A DNA stretch of 64,000 nt, taken from positions 186,001 through 250,000 of the forward strand of contig NZ_BNAU01000005.1 in assembly GCF_014653945.1 (NCBI RefSeq), in the 5' to 3' direction. Of the stretch, positions 1 to 9,727 are shown piece by piece. Under the pieces are notes generated by a model, which made no database searches, was not told the origin of the DNA, and saw only the letters and a program-made list of their open reading frames with translations. Numbering within the stretch: the first letter of the stretch is position 1; every line of letters begins with the position of its first letter. The position numbers and the translations under genes were made by a program. This DNA comes from Amycolatopsis deserti. GTDB taxonomy: Bacteria; Actinomycetota; Actinomycetes; Mycobacteriales; Pseudonocardiaceae.

Positions 1-861
1 AAGATCAGCACCGTCGAACCACCGGATCCGCGCGTCGCGGCGGAACCAGGATCGTTGCCTGCGAACGAATCGGCGCGTCGCCTGCTTCGTCGCCTCGGCC
101 GCGGCGGCGAAGTCCCCGTCACCGTCCAGCTCGGCGAGCACCTGCTGGTAGCCCAGCGCGCGCGACGCGGTCTTGCCCTCCCGGAGCCCGCGCTCGGCCA
201 GTGCCCGCACCTCGTCGACCAGGCCCGCGGCGAACATGCGGTCCACCCGCAGCTCCACGCGCCGGTCCAGGTCCCCGGTGTCCCGGTCGATCCCGATCAT
301 CACGGTGCCGTAGCGCGCCGGGCCGGGCTTGGGCAGGTTCGCGGAGAACGGCTGCCCGGTGATTTCGATGACTTCCAGCGCGCGGACGATCCGGCGCGTG
401 TTGGTCGGCAGGATCGCGGTGGCCGCGGCCGGGTCGAGCCTGGTCAGCCTGCTGTGCAGGGCGGCGGCGCCGGCCTCGGCGGCCTCGGCTTCCAGGCGGG
501 CCCGCACCGCCGGGTCGGTGCCCGGGAAGCGGAGGTCGTCGAGCACGGCCTGCACGTAGAGCCCGGAGCCGCCGGTCAGCACCGGCACCTTGCCCTGCGC
601 CAGCAGGCGCTCGATGACGGCCCGCGCCTCGCGCTGGTAGGCGGCGACAGAGGCGGTCTCGGTGACGTCGAGGACGTCGAGCAGGTGGTGCGGCACACCG
701 CGCCGCTCCGCCTCGGGGACCTTGGCGGTGCCGATGTCCATGCCGCGGTAGAGCTGCAGGGCGTCGGCGTTGACCACCTCGCCGCCGACCGCGCCGGCGA
801 TCGTGATGGCGAGTTCGGACTTGCCGGTGGCGGTGGGGCCGACGACGGCGATCGGCTTCAC
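1..861 (-). CDS. miaA: tRNA dimethylallyltransferase MiaA (C-terminus cut by window edge)
   Basis: MiaA transfers a dimethylallyl group from DMAPP to N6 of adenosine-37 in tRNAs that read codons starting with U. MiaB, encoded at 6.9-8.4 kb, then methylthiolates the product. The frame opens with GTG and gives [17 protein letters not shown], so the P-loop lies at residues 8-15, followed by a [15 protein letters not shown] segment (substrate loop) and a GGSGLYVQA motif. 287 codons are visible and the last ones ([17 protein letters not shown]) are typical of the MiaA C-terminus, so only a short tail is missing. The start overlaps the stop of the LigB-like gene as GTGA, so the two genes are translationally coupled. 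This gene order is usual in actinobacteria. Confidence 0.95.
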   Translation of the reverse strand, partial: MKPIAVVGPTATGKSELAITIAGAVGGEVVNADALQLYRGMDIGTAKVPEAERRGVPHHLLDVLDVTETASVAAYQREARAVIERLLAQGKVPVLTGGSGLYVQAVLDDLRFPGTDPAVRARLEAEAAEAGAAALHSRLTRLDPAAATAILPTNTRRIVRALEVIEITGQPFSANLPKPGPARYGTVMIGIDRDTGDLDRRVELRVDRMFAAGLVDEVRALAERGLREGKTASRALGYQQVLAELDGDGDFAAAAEATKQATRRFVRRQRSWFRRDARIRWFDGADL

Positions 862-1541
862 CCGCGCTCCCAGACCGCGACGTGGTAGCCGACGCCGAAC
901 GGCGCCGCGGAGTAGAGCAGCTCGGCGCGCCAGTCGTCGCCGGTGCCGGCCAGGACCTGCCACGGCGCCCGTCCGCCGGCGCCGAGTTCGGCGGCCAGCC
1001 CGGGGTCGAGCGCCCGCAGCGCGGCCGTGTCGGCGCTGCCCAGCGCGCGGGCGACGGCGTCGTCGAATTCGGGGGCGCGCACGTCCTCGCTGCCCGGGGA
1101 CCTGGGGCCGTGCCGGTTCGAGCCGTCGCCGAGCACGAGCAGGCCGGTGCGGTCGCCGTGGGCGAGGTGCTTGCCCAGGCGCTCGCACTCGGCCGGGTCG
1201 CCGTCGACGAGGTGCACGCGCACCGACTCGGCGTCCGCCTGCTCACGCAGCCAGGCCGCCACCAGCGCGGGCAGCGGGAGGTCGGCGGGGGTCGCGGGCC
1301 CGGCGGTCAGCGAGACCGGAACGTCGACCCCGTACCCGCGGAACGACCCGGCGGTGCCGGGCTCGATGACCCGCTCGTGGTCACCGGCGCCCACCGCGAC
1401 CCACTCACGGGTGACGGCGGCGAGGCGTGCCACCGCGGTGCGGCAGGCCGCGCGCAGCGCCTCCAGCTCGGCGTTCGCGCCCGGGGACAGGGCGGGCACG
1501 AGCAACGGGGGCTGCGGTACCACCACGGCTTGCACGATCAC
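858..1541 (-). CDS. LigB-like class III extradiol dioxygenase-family protein (Rv2728c type)
   Basis: A protein of about 227 residues starting [21 protein letters not shown] (GTG start). The early PQPPLLVP segment and the [19 protein letters not shown] segment resemble the metal-site regions of the LigB/class III extradiol dioxygenase fold. Homologues of this size sit immediately upstream of miaA across actinobacteria (Rv2728c in M. tuberculosis), but I know of no established substrate. It overlaps miaA by four bases, so it is probably cotranscribed with tRNA modification genes. A catechol-dioxygenase activity should not be assumed. The promoter must lie in the 247-bp divergent gap before the DUF349 gene. 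Confidence 0.75.
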   Translation of the reverse strand: MIVQAVVVPQPPLLVPALSPGANAELEALRAACRTAVARLAAVTREWVAVGAGDHERVIEPGTAGSFRGYGVDVPVSLTAGPATPADLPLPALVAAWLREQADAESVRVHLVDGDPAECERLGKHLAHGDRTGLLVLGDGSNRHGPRSPGSEDVRAPEFDDAVARALGSADTAALRALDPGLAAELGAGGRAPWQVLAGTGDDWRAELLYSAAPFGVGYHVAVWERG

Positions 1542-1788
1542 ACCCGTCGAGGTTACCGGCAGCCACTCTCGGGCAACCGGTGGACACGGAGAGCAGCGAG
1601 ATCGACGATCACAGCGATCCCACGTGGTCCGGAAGTAGAATCACCCGCTCCGACCCCCCAACCGAGTACCACGAGCGGCGCTGAACTGCTTGAATGCGGC
1701 CAGAGGGAACGAAACCCGCATGACCCGGCCCCGCGCGCCCGCGGGGCGCCCGCCACCAGGCGGGCCGACAGGCGATAAGGAGCCTGCG

Positions 1789-3099
1789 ATGTCCGACGAG
1801 AACACCGGCACCCCGGCACCCCACCAGGTGCCCCACGGCCACACGCCCGCCGCCGGTCACGGCGCGCCGGTCCCGCCGGCCGAGCCGCACCCCTCCCGCT
1901 GGGGCCGGGTGGACGACGAGGGCAACGTCTACGTCCGGACCGCGGACGGGGAACGCGCCGTCGGCGTGTGGCAGGCCGGCTCGCCGGAGGAGGGGTTGCT
2001 GCACTACGCGCGGCGCTTCGACGACCTGCGCACCGAGGTCGAGCTGCTCGGCACCCGGCTGTCGTCCGGGGCGGGCGATCCGAAGCACGCGCTCGCCACC
2101 GCCACGCAGCTGCGGGAGAGCCTGCCGACGGCGGCCGTCGTCGGTGACCTCCAGGCGCTGTCGGCGCGGATCGACCAGATCGTCGCGCACGCCGAGACCG
2201 CGCTGGCGGCGGCGAAGCAGGAGCGCGAACAGGCGCGCGCGGCCGCGGTCGAGCGCAAGCAGGCGCTCGCCGAGGAGGCCGAGAAGATCGCCGCCGAGTC
2301 GGTGCAGTGGAAGGCCGCGGGCGACCGGCTGCGCGCGATCCTCGACGAGTGGAAGACGATCAAGGGCGTCGACCGCAAGACCGACGACGAGCTGTGGAAG
2401 CGCTTCTCCAAGGCGCGCGAGGCGTTCAACCGGCGCCGCGGGTCGCACTTCGCCGAGCTGGACAAGCAGCGCGCGGCGGCCAAGGCGCGCAAGGAGGAGC
2501 TGATCGCGGAGGCCGAGGCGCTGGCCGAGTCGACCGACTGGGGCCCGACCGCCGGGCGCTACAAGGAGCTCATGGCGGAGTGGAAGGCCGCGGGCCGGGC
2601 GCCCAAGGAGGCCGACGACGCGCTCTGGCAGCGATTCCGCGCGGCGCAGGACACGTTCTTCTCGCGCCGCTCGGCGACGTTCTCCGAGCGCGACGCCGAG
2701 TTCGCCGCGAACGCCACGCGCAAGGAGGAGCTGCTCGTCGAGGCCGAGAAGATCGACCCGGGCGCGAACCTGGACGCGGCGAAGGCGCAGCTGCGGCGGA
2801 TCCAGGAGCAGTGGGACGAGATCGGCAAGGTGCCGCGGGAGCGGATCCGCGAGCTGGACGGCCGGCTCAAGGCGGTGCAGGACCGCATCCGCGCGGTCGA
2901 GGACAGCCAGTGGCGCCGGAGCGACCCGGAGGCCCAGGCGCGGGCCGCGCAGTTCCGCGAGCGGGTCGAGCAGTTCGAAGCGCAGGCCGCGAAGGCCCGC
3001 GCCGCCGGCGACGAACGGCGCGCCAAGAAGGCCGAGGAGCAGGCGGCCCAGTGGCGGGAGTGGATGCAGGCGGCGGAGCAGGCGGTCGCGGACCGCTGA
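1789..3099 (+). CDS. DUF349 domain-containing protein (Rv2731 type)
   Basis: A 436-residue, highly charged, largely helical protein. The start was set at ATG 1789 because AAGGAG lies 8 bases upstream; an in-frame ATG at 1690 would add a low-complexity tail. The N-terminal 50 residues are rich in Pro, Gly and His. Next comes a short beta-type domain (SRWGRVDDEGNVYVRTADGE), and then repeated DUF349 units with the signature W-x-A-A-G-(R/D), W-K-x-x, (D/E)-L-W-x-R-F, as in WKAAGDRLRAILDEWKTIKG and DDALWQRFRAAQDTFFSRR. The C-terminal 60 residues look like a coiled coil. DUF349 proteins are conserved beside miaA/miaB in actinobacteria; their molecular role is not established. Confidence 0.85.
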   Translation: MSDENTGTPAPHQVPHGHTPAAGHGAPVPPAEPHPSRWGRVDDEGNVYVRTADGERAVGVWQAGSPEEGLLHYARRFDDLRTEVELLGTRLSSGAGDPKHALATATQLRESLPTAAVVGDLQALSARIDQIVAHAETALAAAKQEREQARAAAVERKQALAEEAEKIAAESVQWKAAGDRLRAILDEWKTIKGVDRKTDDELWKRFSKAREAFNRRRGSHFAELDKQRAAAKARKEELIAEAEALAESTDWGPTAGRYKELMAEWKAAGRAPKEADDALWQRFRAAQDTFFSRRSATFSERDAEFAANATRKEELLVEAEKIDPGANLDAAKAQLRRIQEQWDEIGKVPRERIRELDGRLKAVQDRIRAVEDSQWRRSDPEAQARAAQFRERVEQFEAQAAKARAAGDERRAKKAEEQAAQWREWMQAAEQAVADR

Positions 3100-3110
3100 G
3101 GTTGTCCGGC

Positions 3111-3141
3111 GACGGCCCCTTCCGGTGCGGAAGGGGCCGTC
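3111..3141. terminator. Bidirectional hairpin terminator between convergent genes
   Basis: A perfect 13-bp stem (GACGGCCCCTTCC, 3111-3123, with its complement at 3129-3141) and a 5-base loop. It lies 11 bases after the DUF349 stop and 26 bases from the end of the convergent DinB-like gene. There is no strong U-tract, which is common in high-GC actinobacteria. Confidence 0.8.
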
Positions 3142-3167
3142 GTCGTGTTCAGTGCTCCGTCCCCAGA

Positions 3168-3890
3168 TCACCTGCTGCTGGTGCGCGCTTCGAGCACGGC
3201 CAGGTCACGCACGGCGTAGCGGCGGTGCTCGCACTCCTCGCGCATCACCACGCGCAGGCACTTCCCCACCGGCTGCGGCTCCTCGGGGTAGCCGGGCGCG
3301 GGTGAGCGTCGGCAGGGCCGGGACAGCTCCTCGTCGGTCAGGCCGTCCACGATCCGGCGCACGTGCGCCATCCGGTCCGCGCGGACTGCCAGTACGTCGT
3401 CGAGCGAGGGACGCGCGCCGGTGTCGACGCCGAGCAGCTTCTCCGGCTCCGGGTAGGACGTCTGCGGCAGGGCCAGCGGGTGGTAGGGCATCGGCTCGTC
3501 GAGGATCGTCCGGCTCACCCAGGCGTCGGTCGCGAACACCAGGTGCCGCAGGGTTTCCACGAACGACCACTCGCCGTCGACGCGTTCGTGCAACGCCTCC
3601 TCCGGCAGCCGGCGCGCGCGGGCGACGGTGTCCGCCCACAGCGATTCGAGGGTGGACCACCCGGCGCGGAAGTCCGCGGGGCCATCCATCGCCCGCAGCT
3701 CGGCCCGCTCGGGGTGGCGACGGTCGAGTTCGGCCTCCACGTAGTCCGTCACGTCCACGTCGTTGACCACGAACCGCGCCAGGTCGCCCGAGATGGACAC
3801 GTCCCACAGGCGCGAGTCGACGATCTTCAGGCGGGTCAGGTCGCAGGCGCGGAAGGTGGAGCCGCTGAGGTCGGTGTCGGCGATGTCCAC
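3168..3890 (-). CDS. DinB-fold protein with N-terminal pentapeptide-like segment
   Basis: A 240-residue protein starting at GTG 3890. The first 35 residues (DTDLSGSTFRACDLTRLKIVDSRLWDV) have the A-x-L-x-x pattern of pentapeptide repeats. The remainder fits the four-helix DinB/DUF664 fold: WSTLESLWADTV, ..VDGEWSFVETLRHLVFATDAW.. with a conserved His, and a C-terminal ..ECEHRRYAVRDL.. helix with another His. These histidines typically bind a divalent metal in the fold. Some family members are mycothiol- or bacillithiol-dependent transferases, but the substrate here is unknown. It starts 4 bases after the MFS gene stop, so they form one transcription unit. Confidence 0.75.
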   Translation of the reverse strand: MDIADTDLSGSTFRACDLTRLKIVDSRLWDVSISGDLARFVVNDVDVTDYVEAELDRRHPERAELRAMDGPADFRAGWSTLESLWADTVARARRLPEEALHERVDGEWSFVETLRHLVFATDAWVSRTILDEPMPYHPLALPQTSYPEPEKLLGVDTGARPSLDDVLAVRADRMAHVRRIVDGLTDEELSRPCRRSPAPGYPEEPQPVGKCLRVVMREECEHRRYAVRDLAVLEARTSSR

Positions 3891-3894
3891 CCGG

Positions 3895-5079
3895 TCATGA
3901 TGCCGCCGTCCGGTGGCGTAGTGCCACGCCCGCGCCGGTCAGGAACGCCAGTCCCGCGGCGCTGCCGAGGATCACCGGCGGCGTGGTCACCTCCGTGAGC
4001 AGCGCGAAGACGTACGGCGCGCAGAACCCGACGTAGGTCAGCGCCCACCACACCGACGCGAGCCGCGCCAGGCCCTCCGGCGGGGCGATCCGCGCGATTT
4101 CCGTGAGGCCGAACGTCACGCACAGCCCGTACCCACAGCCCAGCACCGCGTCGGCCAGCAGCGCCACCGCCGGCTGTGCGGACACCGCCGCGGCGAGGCC
4201 GAGCAGCATGCCGGCCCCGATGGCGGCCAGCCCGATCAACGCCGGCAACAGGACGGCGCGCGCCGCCAGCTGCCTGCCGACCGGCTGGATCAACAATCCG
4301 GCCCCCAGCACGACCGCGATCGCCACGCCGGCGAACACCGTCTCGGCCTCCCCGAGGCGCGACTCGACCACCGAGGGCAGCACGGCGAACCCGGTCGCGG
4401 GCGCGGCGAAGACCCACGGCGCCACCGGCACGACCATCCGCCGGAACCGCGGGTCGCGGATGCCGGTCACCCGCTTGCCGGGCACCACTCGCGGCGCGGT
4501 CTCCGGCACCTTCAGCGCTGCCGCCAAGACGACGGCGGACAGCACGAGGTGCGGCAGGTACGCCACGTCCAGCGGCGCCCACTGCGCGATCAGCGCCGCG
4601 ACCAGGCCGCCGACCCCGAACCCGGCGGACAGGAACAGGCTGGCCCGCCGCGCGCCGGTCCCCTCGGCGGCGTCGTCGTGCGGCGGGTGCGACAGCTCCT
4701 TCACCCACGCGCTGCCCGCCGCGAGCACCGCGCCCATGGCGAACCCGGAGGCGCAACGGCCCACGCCCAGCCACGGCACCCCCACCTCGCCGAGGAGCAG
4801 GGCGCCCGTCGCGAGCGCCGAGAGGGCGACCGCCCCGACCACGACGGGCCGGCGCCCGAAGCGGTCCGCGCCCGGGCCGCCGAGCAGCAGGCCGGGCACC
4901 AGCCCGAGGATGTAGATGGCGAACAGCCCGGTCACGGTCGCCGCGGACAGGCCCATCTCGCGCCGGTAGGCCCCCAGCAGCGGCGAGAACTGGTTGGCGC
5001 CCCACCCGACGGCGGTGATCAGCCACGCCGCGCGCGGCCACACCCGCCGGGTCGCGGGCAGCACGGCAGACTCGGTCAT
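3895..5079 (-). CDS. MFS transporter
   Basis: A 394-residue, twelve-helix major facilitator protein (ATG start at 5079). The loop after helix 2 has the MFS signature in the form [15 protein letters not shown] (about residues 68-82), and the N-terminal half carries [22 protein letters not shown] charged central loop ([18 protein letters not shown]) separates the two six-helix halves. Its substrate cannot be predicted; hydrophilic or drug-like exporters of this size are common. It is followed immediately by the DinB-fold gene and lies head-to-head with the LysR gene across a 464-bp repetitive gap, so LysR control is possible but unproven. Confidence 0.8.
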   Translation of the reverse strand: MTESAVLPATRRVWPRAAWLITAVGWGANQFSPLLGAYRREMGLSAATVTGLFAIYILGLVPGLLLGGPGADRFGRRPVVVGAVALSALATGALLLGEVGVPWLGVGRCASGFAMGAVLAAGSAWVKELSHPPHDDAAEGTGARRASLFLSAGFGVGGLVAALIAQWAPLDVAYLPHLVLSAVVLAAALKVPETAPRVVPGKRVTGIRDPRFRRMVVPVAPWVFAAPATGFAVLPSVVESRLGEAETVFAGVAIAVVLGAGLLIQPVGRQLAARAVLLPALIGLAAIGAGMLLGLAAAVSAQPAVALLADAVLGCGYGLCVTFGLTEIARIAPPEGLARLASVWWALTYVGFCAPYVFALLTEVTTPPVILGSAAGLAFLTGAGVALRHRTAAS

Positions 5080-5543
5080 GGCATAGGTTCTAACCCGCGC
5101 GGGCGCGCGCGAACCGGCGCGTTCAGGAATTCCGAACGCCGCCGCCCGCGGGCGGCGCGCGAATGGGCGCTAACGCCGTTCCACCCGGCCTCGACCACGT
5201 AGGCGCAGCTGGACCCCGACCAACAGCGGGCCGGCGCCAAAGCCGCGCGCGGGGACCAACGCAGCCGCACCGGCCAACGCGCAGCTCGCCAGCAAGCACG
5301 CAACCACCGCCGCGCACAGCGCCGGCGCACCGCCACGACGGCCAACTCGAGCGAACGGGCAGCCAACACCGCGCGCAGCGGCCGCCACCGCACACCCAGC
5401 CGGCCACCCGGCACACACAACGGCCGGCGCAGCTCCGCAGCGGCCGGCGCACCGCCACGACAACCAACGCGCCACCGGACCGGCCCCCCGAAGTCCGCTC
5501 AGATCACCTTGGCTTACCCGCCTCCGGGGCCTACCGTCGAGGC
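5080..5543. repeat. Low-complexity intergenic region with direct repeats
   Basis: A 464-bp gap between the divergent MFS and LysR genes, with strongly biased C/A-rich sequence on the plus strand (many CCGC, GCGCA and CCAAC words). A 19-bp sequence, GCCGGCGCACCGCCACGAC, occurs exactly at 5321-5339 and 5443-5461. Reading frames on both strands here are compositional artefacts (Arg/Pro/Ala only). The promoters of both flanking genes must lie in it, but I could not pick out a convincing -35/-10 pair. Confidence 0.6.
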
Positions 5544-6539
5544 GTGGATCTGCGCCGCCTCTCCTCGTTCCTGGCGGTGGCCGAGGAAGGGCACTTCGGC
5601 CGGGCCGCGGCGCGCCTCTTCCTCTCCCCGCCTGCCGTCACCGCCCACATCCAGCAGCTCGAGCGCGAACTGGGCGTGCCGCTGTTCGAACGGTCGCCGG
5701 TGCGGCTCACCGCCGCCGGGCACCGCTTCCTCGGCCACGCCCGCGGCCTGGTCGACGCCGCCAACGCCGCCCTGGAGGACATGGCCGGCCTCACCGAACG
5801 CGCCAACACCCTGCGCGTCGGCGTCATGGGGCACGGCTCGGCCGAGCTCACCCCCGCCGTCATCGCCGCGTTCCGGCACCTCCGCCCGCACGTCGAGCTC
5901 ACCCTGGAGGCCCTCACCTTCACCGAGCACACCAGCGCCTTGCTCGAACACCGCGTCGACGTGGCCTTCGTCCGTCCCGCGGTCACCGACGAGCGGGTCA
6001 CCGTCGACGTCCTCACCACCGAGGCCCGCATCGTCGTCATCCCGGCGCACTCCGACCTCGCCGCGGCCCGTGAGCTGCACCTCGCCGACGTCCTGGACCT
6101 GCCGTTCGTCGCGCTGCCGCCGCACACACCGCGGCCGTTCACCGACTACCTGTACTTCACCGAGGCCCGCGGCGGCGAACCCCCGCGCCCCGGACCGGAC
6201 CACGCGGTCACACCGCAGGAGGTCCTGATGAGCGTCGCCGCCGGGCGCGGCGCGGGCTCGGCGCTCAGCTCGTTCGCGCGCTTCTACCGCTGGCCGGGGA
6301 CGGTGTGCGTGCCGGTCGTGGACGCGCCGTGGGACCACAGCGTGCTCGCCACCCGCACCGGGGACCGCGACCCGCACGTCCAGTTGTTCCGCGGCCTCGC
6401 CCGGTCACTGGCCCCGCGGTTCGGCTCAGGTGCGCGACCAGGCGGTGCGCATCCACTGGGCGGCCAGCAGGATCATCGCGACCAGGGCGATCACCATGCC
6501 GATGCCGGGGCCGCGGCCGGTGGCGCCGTTGGCCACTGA
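5544..6539 (+). CDS. LysR-family transcriptional regulator with antisense-overlapping tail
   Basis: Start set at GTG 5544, where the classic LysR helix-turn-helix begins (DLRRLSSFLAVAEEGHFGRAA, then PPAVTAHIQQLERELGVPLF, residues 1-55). The effector-binding domain follows (RVGVMGHGSAEL.., HRVDVAFVRP). The typical family end would be near LARSLAPRFG, about residue 297. The frame instead runs on for another 35 or so codons to 6539, antisense to the next gene, giving a Gly/Ala/His-rich tail with no domain character. Either the real stop has been lost by mutation or sequencing error, or the tail is genuine. The divergent MFS gene is the obvious candidate target. Confidence 0.8.
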   Translation: MDLRRLSSFLAVAEEGHFGRAAARLFLSPPAVTAHIQQLERELGVPLFERSPVRLTAAGHRFLGHARGLVDAANAALEDMAGLTERANTLRVGVMGHGSAELTPAVIAAFRHLRPHVELTLEALTFTEHTSALLEHRVDVAFVRPAVTDERVTVDVLTTEARIVVIPAHSDLAAARELHLADVLDLPFVALPPHTPRPFTDYLYFTEARGGEPPRPGPDHAVTPQEVLMSVAAGRGAGSALSSFARFYRWPGTVCVPVVDAPWDHSVLATRTGDRDPHVQLFRGLARSLAPRFGSGARPGGAHPLGGQQDHRDQGDHHADAGAAAGGAVGH

Positions 6540-6887
6540 CGACTGCTGCGACCAGATCGCGAGCAGCCCGTCGACCGAGGCGAACCAGCCGCCCATCGCG
6601 CACACCCAGGACAGCCACCAGCGGCGCGTCATCAGCGTCAGCGCAGAGGCCAGCACCCCGACCAGGGTGGACGTGACCGCGAACAGCTGCGGGATGCCGC
6701 CGCCCTGCCCGAGCAGCACCTGCCAGCCCACGTGCGGACCGACCCACGGCAGCAGCTGTCCCACCAGCAGCACGAACACCAGCACCGCGATGACGAACCC
6801 ACGGCGGCCCAGCTCGACGGTGCGGGACGCCTTGGTCACGACCTGGTCGACGTCGGTGCCCAGCTGGTCGTAGTCGCTCTCGCTCAC
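6426..6887 (-). CDS. Conserved membrane protein downstream of miaB (Rv2732c type)
   Basis: A protein of about 153 residues with four predicted membrane segments: [61 protein letters not shown] and [18 protein letters not shown]. The start was chosen at GTG 6887 because it overlaps the miaB stop as GTGA; a GTG three codons earlier is also in frame. The N-terminus ([16 protein letters not shown]) is acidic and cytosolic. The same arrangement is found in mycobacteria, where the gene after miaB encodes an uncharacterised transmembrane protein. No function is known. Confidence 0.8.
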   Translation of the reverse strand: MSESDYDQLGTDVDQVVTKASRTVELGRRGFVIAVLVFVLLVGQLLPWVGPHVGWQVLLGQGGGIPQLFAVTSTLVGVLASALTLMTRRWWLSWVCAMGGWFASVDGLLAIWSQQSSVANGATGRGPGIGMVIALVAMILLAAQWMRTAWSRT

Positions 6888-8368
6888 AGCCCGCACCCGC
6901 CCGTCGTCACCGGCTGCGGCGCCGGGCGGCCGAACGAGGGCAGCCCGAGGCTCACCCCGTCGGTCTTGGGCCGGCGGCCGGCCTCCACGTTGTCACCGGC
7001 GCGGGTGCGCCGGTGCGAAAGCAGGTCGCCGTCGGCGACGAGGTGGTGCGGCGCGCCGTAGGTGACCACGGTCTCGACGACGTCACCCGGCCGCACGGAC
7101 CGGTCGATCGCGGACCCGGTGGGCGTGAAGTGCACCAGGCGGCCGTCGCGGGCGCGACCGCTCATCCGCCGGGTCTCGGTGTCCTTGCGGCCCTCGCCCT
7201 CGGCGACCAGCACCTCGACCTTGCGCCCGACCAGCTTCTTGTTCTCGTCCCAGGCGATCTCGTTGACCAGCTCGACCAGCCGGTCGTAGCGCTCCTGCAC
7301 GACCTGCTTGGGCAGCTGGTCCGGCAGCTCGGCGGCCGGGGTGCCGGGGCGCTTGGAGTACTGGAAGGTGAAGGCGCTGGAGAACCGGGCCTCGCGCACG
7401 ACGTCGAGCGTGGCCTGGAAGTCCTCTTCGGTCTCGCCGGGGAACCCGACGATGATGTCGGTGGTGATGGCCGCGTCCGGGATCCGGTCCCGCACCTTGT
7501 CCAGAATGGACAGGAACCGGCTCGACCGGTAGGAGCGGCGCATCTCGCGCAGGATCCGGTCCGAACCGGACTGCAGCGGCATGTGCAGCTGCGGGCAGAC
7601 GTTCGGGGTCTCGGCCATCGCGTCGATGACGTCGTCGGTGAACGCGGCCGGGTGCGGCGAGGTGAACCGGACCCGCTCCAGCCCGTCGACGCCGCCGCAC
7701 GCGCGCAGCAGCTTGGAGAACGCGTCCCGCTCGCCGAACTCGACGCCGTAGGAGTTGACGTTCTGCCCCAGCAGCGTCACTTCCAGCACGCCCTCGGCGA
7801 CGAGCGCCTCGACCTCGGCCAGGACCTCGCCGGGCCGCCGGTCGCGTTCCTTGCCGCGCAGCGAGGGCACGATGCAGAAGGTGCAGGTGTTGTTGCAGCC
7901 CACCGAGATCGAGACCCAGCCCGAGTAGGCCGACTCGCGCCGGGCCGGCAGCGTCGAGGGGAACGTCTCGAGCGATTCGAGGATCTCCACCTCGGCCTCG
8001 GCGTTGTGCCGGGCGCGCTCGAGCAGCACCGGCAGGGCGCCGATGTTGTGGGTGCCGAACACGACGTCCACCCAGGGCGCCCGCTTGACGATCTCGCCGC
8101 GGTCCTTCTGGGCCAGGCAGCCGCCGACGGCGATCTGCATGTCCGGGTTGGCGTCCTTGGCCGGGCGCAGGTGCCCGAGGGTGCCGTAGAGCTTGTTGTC
8201 CGCGTTCTCGCGCACCGCGCACGTGTTGAACACGACGAGGTCGGGCGCGTCGCCGGCGCCCGCCGGAACGTAGCCCGCCTCCTCCAGCTGGCCCGCGAGC
8301 CGCTCGGAGTCGTGCACGTTCATCTGGCAGCCGAACGTGCGGATCTGGTAGGTTTTGCCACCGTTCAT
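6884..8368 (-). CDS. miaB: tRNA-2-methylthio-N6-dimethylallyladenosine synthase MiaB
   Basis: A radical-SAM methylthiotransferase that adds the 2-methylthio group to i6A37 of tRNA, after MiaA. With ATG 8368 as start (a longer start at 8395 is possible) the protein has 494 residues. The UPF0004 domain carries three cluster-binding cysteines at 14 (RTFGCQMN), 50 ([10 protein letters not shown]) and 84 (VGGCLAQ). The radical-SAM motif CNNTCTFC has Cys158, 162 and 165, followed by [14 protein letters not shown] domain lies near residues 370-440 ([12 protein letters not shown]..). All six cysteines are intact. It heads an overlapping pair with the downstream membrane protein. Confidence 0.97.
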   Translation of the reverse strand: MNGGKTYQIRTFGCQMNVHDSERLAGQLEEAGYVPAGAGDAPDLVVFNTCAVRENADNKLYGTLGHLRPAKDANPDMQIAVGGCLAQKDRGEIVKRAPWVDVVFGTHNIGALPVLLERARHNAEAEVEILESLETFPSTLPARRESAYSGWVSISVGCNNTCTFCIVPSLRGKERDRRPGEVLAEVEALVAEGVLEVTLLGQNVNSYGVEFGERDAFSKLLRACGGVDGLERVRFTSPHPAAFTDDVIDAMAETPNVCPQLHMPLQSGSDRILREMRRSYRSSRFLSILDKVRDRIPDAAITTDIIVGFPGETEEDFQATLDVVREARFSSAFTFQYSKRPGTPAAELPDQLPKQVVQERYDRLVELVNEIAWDENKKLVGRKVEVLVAEGEGRKDTETRRMSGRARDGRLVHFTPTGSAIDRSVRPGDVVETVVTYGAPHHLVADGDLLSHRRTRAGDNVEAGRRPKTDGVSLGLPSFGRPAPQPVTTGGCGL

Positions 8369-8446
8369 CGGGCACCGTGTTCGCTGGAAAGACAAGCCAT
8401 GACGGCTACCAGCGTAACTCTTCGGGGTTGCCCGCCTGCGCGCGCG

Positions 8447-8683
8447 TCAGGTTCGCAGCGCCACGTACCAGCCTTCCGGAATCGGCCCCGGCAGCAGGTC
8501 CGGGATGAACGTGCAGATGTGGCCCGGCCAGGACGGCAGCCGCGACTGGCAGTCCGCCTGCGTGGGGTACGGGCCGGCCTTGAGGCTCACCCCGTCGGCG
8601 TGGGCCGGGGCGGCGGCGAGCGTGCACAGCCCCGCGCCCAGCACGAGCGCGGCGGCCGTCGTGCGGAGGTTGCGTGCGGTCAC
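8447..8683 (-). CDS. Small secreted protein
   Basis: A short gene with a clear signal peptide. The start is most likely GTG 8683, giving [19 protein letters not shown].. and a signal-peptidase site after APAHA (residue about 29). The mature part is only about 49 residues with two cysteines (DCQSRL and HICTFIP), likely forming a disulfide, and ends [12 protein letters not shown]. An in-frame upstream start would add 35 unconvincing residues. Similar tiny secreted actinobacterial proteins have no assigned function. It lies in the gap between miaB and the divergent gluABCD operon. Confidence 0.6.
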   Translation of the reverse strand: MTARNLRTTAAALVLGAGLCTLAAAPAHADGVSLKAGPYPTQADCQSRLPSWPGHICTFIPDLLPGPIPEGWYVALRT

Positions 8684-8914
8684 GAACCGAGTATCGAACG
8701 TGACGACGCCGAGCGCAGCGCTGTGCCCCGTTCGAGCGAAGCGACCCCGTCCGAGCTGGGCTGCTCGCCTGACTACAGTTACCGGCACCCGGGGTCACCG
8801 TGCGTCCGGAACCGGCCAAAACGGATGACACCTAGGTTGCGTTTGATTCGATTTACGGGCGCGGGGGCGCGTCACGGTGTTAGATCGCCGAGTGAGCCGG
8901 GCTATGGAGGGCAG

Positions 8915-9670
8915 ATGAGCACAGCTACGTCAGCACCAGCGATGATCAGGGCTGCGGGCGTGAACAAGTTCTTCGGTGACCTGCACGTGCTCAAGGACAT
9001 CAACCTCGAGGTGCCCAGGGGGCAGGTCGTCGTGGTGCTCGGGCCGTCCGGGTCCGGCAAGTCGACCCTGTGCCGCGCGATCAACCGGCTGGAGCCGATC
9101 AACTCCGGCGAGATCGAGGTGGACGGTCAGCCGCTGCCCGCGGAGGGCAAGGCGCTGGCCGCGCTGCGCGCCGAGGTCGGCATGGTCTTCCAGTCGTTCA
9201 ACCTGTTCGCGCACAAGACCATCGTCGAGAACGTGATGCTCGCGCCGGTCAAGGTCCGCAAGATCGGGCAGGAGGAGGCGCGCAAGACCGCGATGCAGCT
9301 GCTGGACCGGGTGGGCATCGCCAACCAGGCGCAGAAGTACCCGGCTCAGCTGTCGGGCGGTCAGCAGCAGCGCGCGGCGATCGCGCGGGCGCTGGCGATG
9401 AAGCCGAAGGTGATGCTGTTCGACGAGCCCACCTCGGCCCTGGACCCGGAGATGGTCCAGGAGGTGCTGGACACCATGACCGGGCTGGCCAAGGAGGGCA
9501 TGACGATGCTCGTGGTCACGCACGAGATGGGCTTCGCCCGTCGCGCGGCGAACCGCGTGGTGTTCATGTCCGACGGTGAGATCGTCGAGGACGCGTCGCC
9601 GGACGAGTTCTTCACGAAGCCGAAGTCGGACCGCGCCAAGGACTTCCTCGGCAAGATCCTGACGCACTAG
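8915..9670 (+). CDS. gluA: Glutamate ABC transporter ATP-binding protein GluA
   Basis: The ATPase of a polar amino-acid (HAAT family) importer, 251 residues. ATG 8915 is preceded by GGAGGG. Visible motifs are Walker A GPSGSGKS (43-50), Q-loop [12 protein letters not shown], signature [15 protein letters not shown], Walker B with [15 protein letters not shown], and the switch histidine in VVTHEMGFA. It heads the gluABCD set, which in Corynebacterium glutamicum encodes the high-affinity glutamate uptake system; that makes glutamate the likely substrate, but aspartate, glutamine or another polar amino acid cannot be excluded from sequence. The promoter must lie in the 230-bp gap behind it. Confidence 0.93.
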   Translation: MSTATSAPAMIRAAGVNKFFGDLHVLKDINLEVPRGQVVVVLGPSGSGKSTLCRAINRLEPINSGEIEVDGQPLPAEGKALAALRAEVGMVFQSFNLFAHKTIVENVMLAPVKVRKIGQEEARKTAMQLLDRVGIANQAQKYPAQLSGGQQQRAAIARALAMKPKVMLFDEPTSALDPEMVQEVLDTMTGLAKEGMTMLVVTHEMGFARRAANRVVFMSDGEIVEDASPDEFFTKPKSDRAKDFLGKILTH

Positions 9671-9727
9671 TTGAGTTCCCGCGGCGCCCGATCGGCGCCG
9701 CCCGATCCCGGGAGAACAGGAATCCAG

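Noticed and set aside
119..1246. A 375-codon minus-strand frame across miaA and the LigB-like gene
   Set aside because: It is Arg/Ala/Thr-rich and out of frame with both recognisable genes.
5076..5475. Small Cys/Trp/Arg-rich minus-strand frames in the MFS/LysR gap
   Set aside because: They arise from the biased repeat sequence, with no ribosome-binding site and no helix or domain pattern.
7013..8914. A long plus-strand N-terminal extension in frame with gluA
   Set aside because: This part is antisense to miaB; gluA has a normal start with a good ribosome-binding site at 8915.
8700..8914. Riboswitch or leader peptide before gluABCD
   Set aside because: No mini-ORF with a good ribosome-binding site and no competing stems could be found; only promoter-like AT-rich sequence near 8836-8860.
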